Shown here in pieces: positions 6,033 through 7,387 of a stretch of DNA of 7,387 nt (position 1 is the stretch's first letter; each line of letters begins with the position of its first letter). The position numbers and the translations under genes are program-made. The notes under the pieces were generated by a model, which searched no databases, was not told the origin of the DNA, and saw only the letters and a program-made list of their open reading frames with translations. Source of the stretch: SAR202 cluster bacterium (GTDB lineage Bacteria > Chloroflexota > Dehalococcoidia > UBA3495); assembly GCA_002401285.1 (NCBI GenBank), contig NVSQ01000011.1, positions 67,265-74,651 on the forward strand, written 5' to 3'.

Positions 6033-6119
6033 GTGGCGCCGTGGGGCTGTTCAGTGTCCTTGCCACAGTCCCCAATTTTGAGTCTTACCGAGATCAAGGT
6101 AAGTTATGGAGCGAGATGA
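6033..6119 (+). CDS. Putative 28-codon leader ORF overlapping the synthetase start
   Basis: A GTG at 6033 lies five bases after the GAGG of AGAGAGGA (6021-6028), the best-placed start relative to that site. It reads 28 codons (beginning MAPWGCSV, ending VSYGAR) to a TGA at 6117-6119, which overlaps the synthetase ATG (6116-6118) as ATGA. The peptide has no recognisable family, no run of one amino acid that would suggest attenuation, and no hydrophobic helix. It could couple translation to the synthetase gene or be a chance frame. If the synthetase really starts at the GTG at 6041, this frame would be meaningless. Confidence 0.3.
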   Translation: MAPWGCSVSLPQSPILSLTEIKVSYGAR

Positions 6120-7120
6120 GTTACAAAGCTGAGTACATCTGGGTTGACGGACAAAAACCCACCGCCAAGATGAGATCCAAGGGCAAAGTGATCCCCGACG
6201 GCGAAGAGCCGCCCATCTGGGCCTTCGATGGTTCTAGCACCAACCAGGCCACCGGAGAAAACTCCGACTGCGTTCTGAACCCCGTTTTCGTTTGCCCCGA
6301 CCCCATACGCAGGGGGGACAACAAATTGATCATGTGTGAGGTCCTCCTCACCGATATGACCCCCCATCCTTCCAACACCAGGGCGCCCTGCGCCGCGTCG
6401 GCCAATAAGTACTCCGCCATGGACATGTGGTTCGGTATCGAGCAGGAATACACTTACTTCGACGGTATCAAACCCTTGGGCTGGCCGGACAACGGTTTCC
6501 CCGCTCCCCAGGGTGGCTACTACTGTGGCGTCGGCTCCGATGAGGTGTTCGGACGTCCCATCGTGGAAGAACATCTAGACGCCTGTATGTATGCCGGATT
6601 GGCCATCGCCGGGATCAACGGGGAGGTCATGCCCGGTCAATGGGAATTCCAGATCGGCGCGATAGGCACACCGGCCGTTGCCGACCACCTCTGGGTCGCC
6701 AGGTGGCTGCTCTACCGCATCGCCGAGAATTTCAAAGTCAGCGCCACCTTGGACCCCAAGCCAGTCAGAGGCGACTGGAACGGCGCCGGCGCCCACACGA
6801 ATTTCTCCACCCTCGACATGAGAAACGGCTACGACGCCTGTGTTGCCGCCGCCGAAGCTCTGGGCGCGAACGCCGACCTTCACATCGCCAACTACGGACA
6901 CCGCATCGAAGAACGGTTGACCGGCGAACACGAGACCTTGTCCTACAAGGAGTTCAGGTACGGTGTGTCGGATCGTGGCGCGTCGGTCAGGATTCCCTGG
7001 CAGGTGGCCCGGGACCGAAAGGGATACATCGAAGACCGCCGGCCAAATGCCAATTGCGACCCGTACGTCGTGACCAGGCTCATTCTGGACACCGTCTGCG
7101 GAGCAGCCACCGGCGGTTAA
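6116..7120 (+). CDS. glnII: Glutamine synthetase type II (GSII, eukaryotic-type)
   Basis: This 334-residue cytosolic enzyme makes glutamine from glutamate, ammonia and ATP. It is GSII, not GSI: the N-terminus MSYKAEYIWVDG, WAFDGSSTNQATG (35-47) and SDCVLNPVF follow actinobacterial GlnII closely as I remember it. Metal and active-site residues are present: Glu109 and Glu111 in FGIEQEY, Glu170 and Glu177 in NGEVMPGQWEFQIG, His227 in NGAGAHTNFST, Arg287 and Arg292 in SDRGASVRIP, and Glu306 in YIEDRRPNANCDP. GSII lacks the adenylylation loop of GSI. I chose the ATG at 6116 because homologues begin there (MTFKAEYIW type) and GGAG lies four bases upstream. An in-frame GTG at 6041 would add 25 residues and has a site about 13 bases upstream. 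Asp286 replaces the Asn usual in the NRGASVRIP motif. The gene is monocistronic, with its own promoter and terminator, and no PII or ammonium transporter is adjacent. Confidence 0.94.
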   Translation: MSYKAEYIWVDGQKPTAKMRSKGKVIPDGEEPPIWAFDGSSTNQATGENSDCVLNPVFVCPDPIRRGDNKLIMCEVLLTDMTPHPSNTRAPCAASANKYSAMDMWFGIEQEYTYFDGIKPLGWPDNGFPAPQGGYYCGVGSDEVFGRPIVEEHLDACMYAGLAIAGINGEVMPGQWEFQIGAIGTPAVADHLWVARWLLYRIAENFKVSATLDPKPVRGDWNGAGAHTNFSTLDMRNGYDACVAAAEALGANADLHIANYGHRIEERLTGEHETLSYKEFRYGVSDRGASVRIPWQVARDRKGYIEDRRPNANCDPYVVTRLILDTVCGAATGG

Positions 7121-7148
7121 CAGCCAGGCGGTTACACCCGATCACAAG

Positions 7149-7186
7149 AAAAGGGGCCCTGCCAAATCCATGGCAAGGCCCCTTTT
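7149..7186 (+). terminator. Intrinsic (probably bidirectional) terminator after the glutamine synthetase gene
   Basis: Two 16-base arms (7149-7164 and 7171-7186) pair with a single mismatch around a six-base loop, AATCCA. The arms begin with AAAAGGGGCC and end with GGCCCCTTTT, so the hairpin has an A-run on its left and a T-run on its right and could stop transcription from either side. It lies 28 bases after the synthetase stop codon. Confidence 0.85.
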
Positions 7187-7208
7187 GGCGTTCCAGGAAA
7201 GCCGAAAA

Positions 7209-7352
7209 TCGTAGGGGCAGGTTTCTAACCTGCCCTTGTCGTGGGAGGTCATTTACTCGAGGAAACAGGCGTGGTCTCGAATCGTGACCAGGTCTAGGCT
7301 TTCGAGAATCGGTCACCCTGGAACAGGTGGGGTTAGAAACCTGCCCTTACGA
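7209..7352. repeat. MITE- or REP-like palindromic element
   Basis: The ends (7209-7230 and 7331-7352) are inverted copies over 22 bases with one mismatch. The left arm extends into a perfect small hairpin: GGGCAGGTT (7215-7223), loop TCT, AACCTGCCC (7227-7235). The centre holds the 19-base palindrome TGGTCtCGAaTCGtGACCA (7272-7290), and CTCGA/TCGAG (7256-7260, 7302-7306) pairs on the same axis at 7281. The whole 144 bases can therefore fold as one imperfect hairpin. No coding frame is convincing. A non-autonomous mobile or dispersed palindromic element is the best explanation; only an AAA is repeated on both flanks, so a target duplication is not established. The rest of 7190-7387 shows no gene. 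Confidence 0.5.
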
Positions 7353-7387
7353 AAATTGACTCGATTCAAGATGGGATTCGTAGGTCT

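Noticed and set aside
6640..7287. A 215-codon plus-strand frame overlapping the glutamine synthetase gene
   Set aside because: It is out of frame with the strongly supported synthetase, extremely arginine-rich and runs through the terminator; it is a shadow.
7378..7387. Possible start of another copy of the terminal repeat (TCGTAGG at the right edge)
   Set aside because: Only seven bases match before the sequence diverges and the window ends.

Overview
The window carries bacterial genes in a moderately GC-rich background (judged by eye). It holds seven protein-coding genes, most with purine-rich ribosome binding sites, plus an intrinsic terminator and a short palindromic repeat element. The gene families (HpcH/HpaI aldolase, SfnG/RutA-like flavin monooxygenase, actinobacterial-type glutamine synthetase II, cytidylate kinase-like protein) would suit an environmental Chloroflexota (Dehalococcoidia or SAR202-type) or a related lineage. 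That placement is inference only, because no rRNA or other marker gene is present.

Region 1 (1-2231, minus strand) is a probable three-gene transcript: a GNAT acetyltransferase (2116-1535), a cytidylate kinase-like protein (1423-722) and a rhomboid-family intramembrane protease (647 to beyond base 1). A good extended -10 promoter at 2231-2203 points into it. The rhomboid uses a TTG start and its C-terminus, with the second catalytic residue, lies outside the window.

Region 2 (2117-2453) is a divergent intergenic region with inverted repeats and a TTCTAG/CTAGAA motif on both flanks. Plus-strand genes follow: an alpha/beta hydrolase (2454-3230) with a complete Ser-Asp-His triad, and an HpcH/HpaI-family class II aldolase (3301-4083) with its metal and base residues intact.

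Region 3 (4084-4769) contains a small three-helix membrane protein on the minus strand (4444-4172), convergent with the aldolase. It is followed by about 325 bases without a convincing gene, holding a nested hairpin and a promoter with a near-palindrome just ahead of the flavin monooxygenase.

Region 4 (4770-7120) holds an LLM-class flavin monooxygenase resembling dimethylsulfone monooxygenase SfnG and pyrimidine monooxygenase RutA, then a type II (eukaryotic-type) glutamine synthetase under its own promoter. A 28-codon leader ORF overlaps the synthetase ATG by ATGA and competes with an upstream in-frame GTG as the explanation of the 5' end. A strong hairpin terminator follows at 7149-7186.

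Region 5 (7190-7387) has no gene. It holds a 144-base, nearly full-length imperfect palindrome (7209-7352) with 22-base terminal inverted repeats, which looks like a MITE- or REP-type dispersed repeat.

Taken together this is mostly ordinary accessory metabolism: C-C bond cleavage of hydroxy-oxo acids, flavin-dependent oxidation and ammonia assimilation. The items most worth a second look are the palindromic element, the leader ORF before the synthetase and the regulatory palindromes. I found no CRISPR array, tRNA, rRNA gene, phage genes or defence system.
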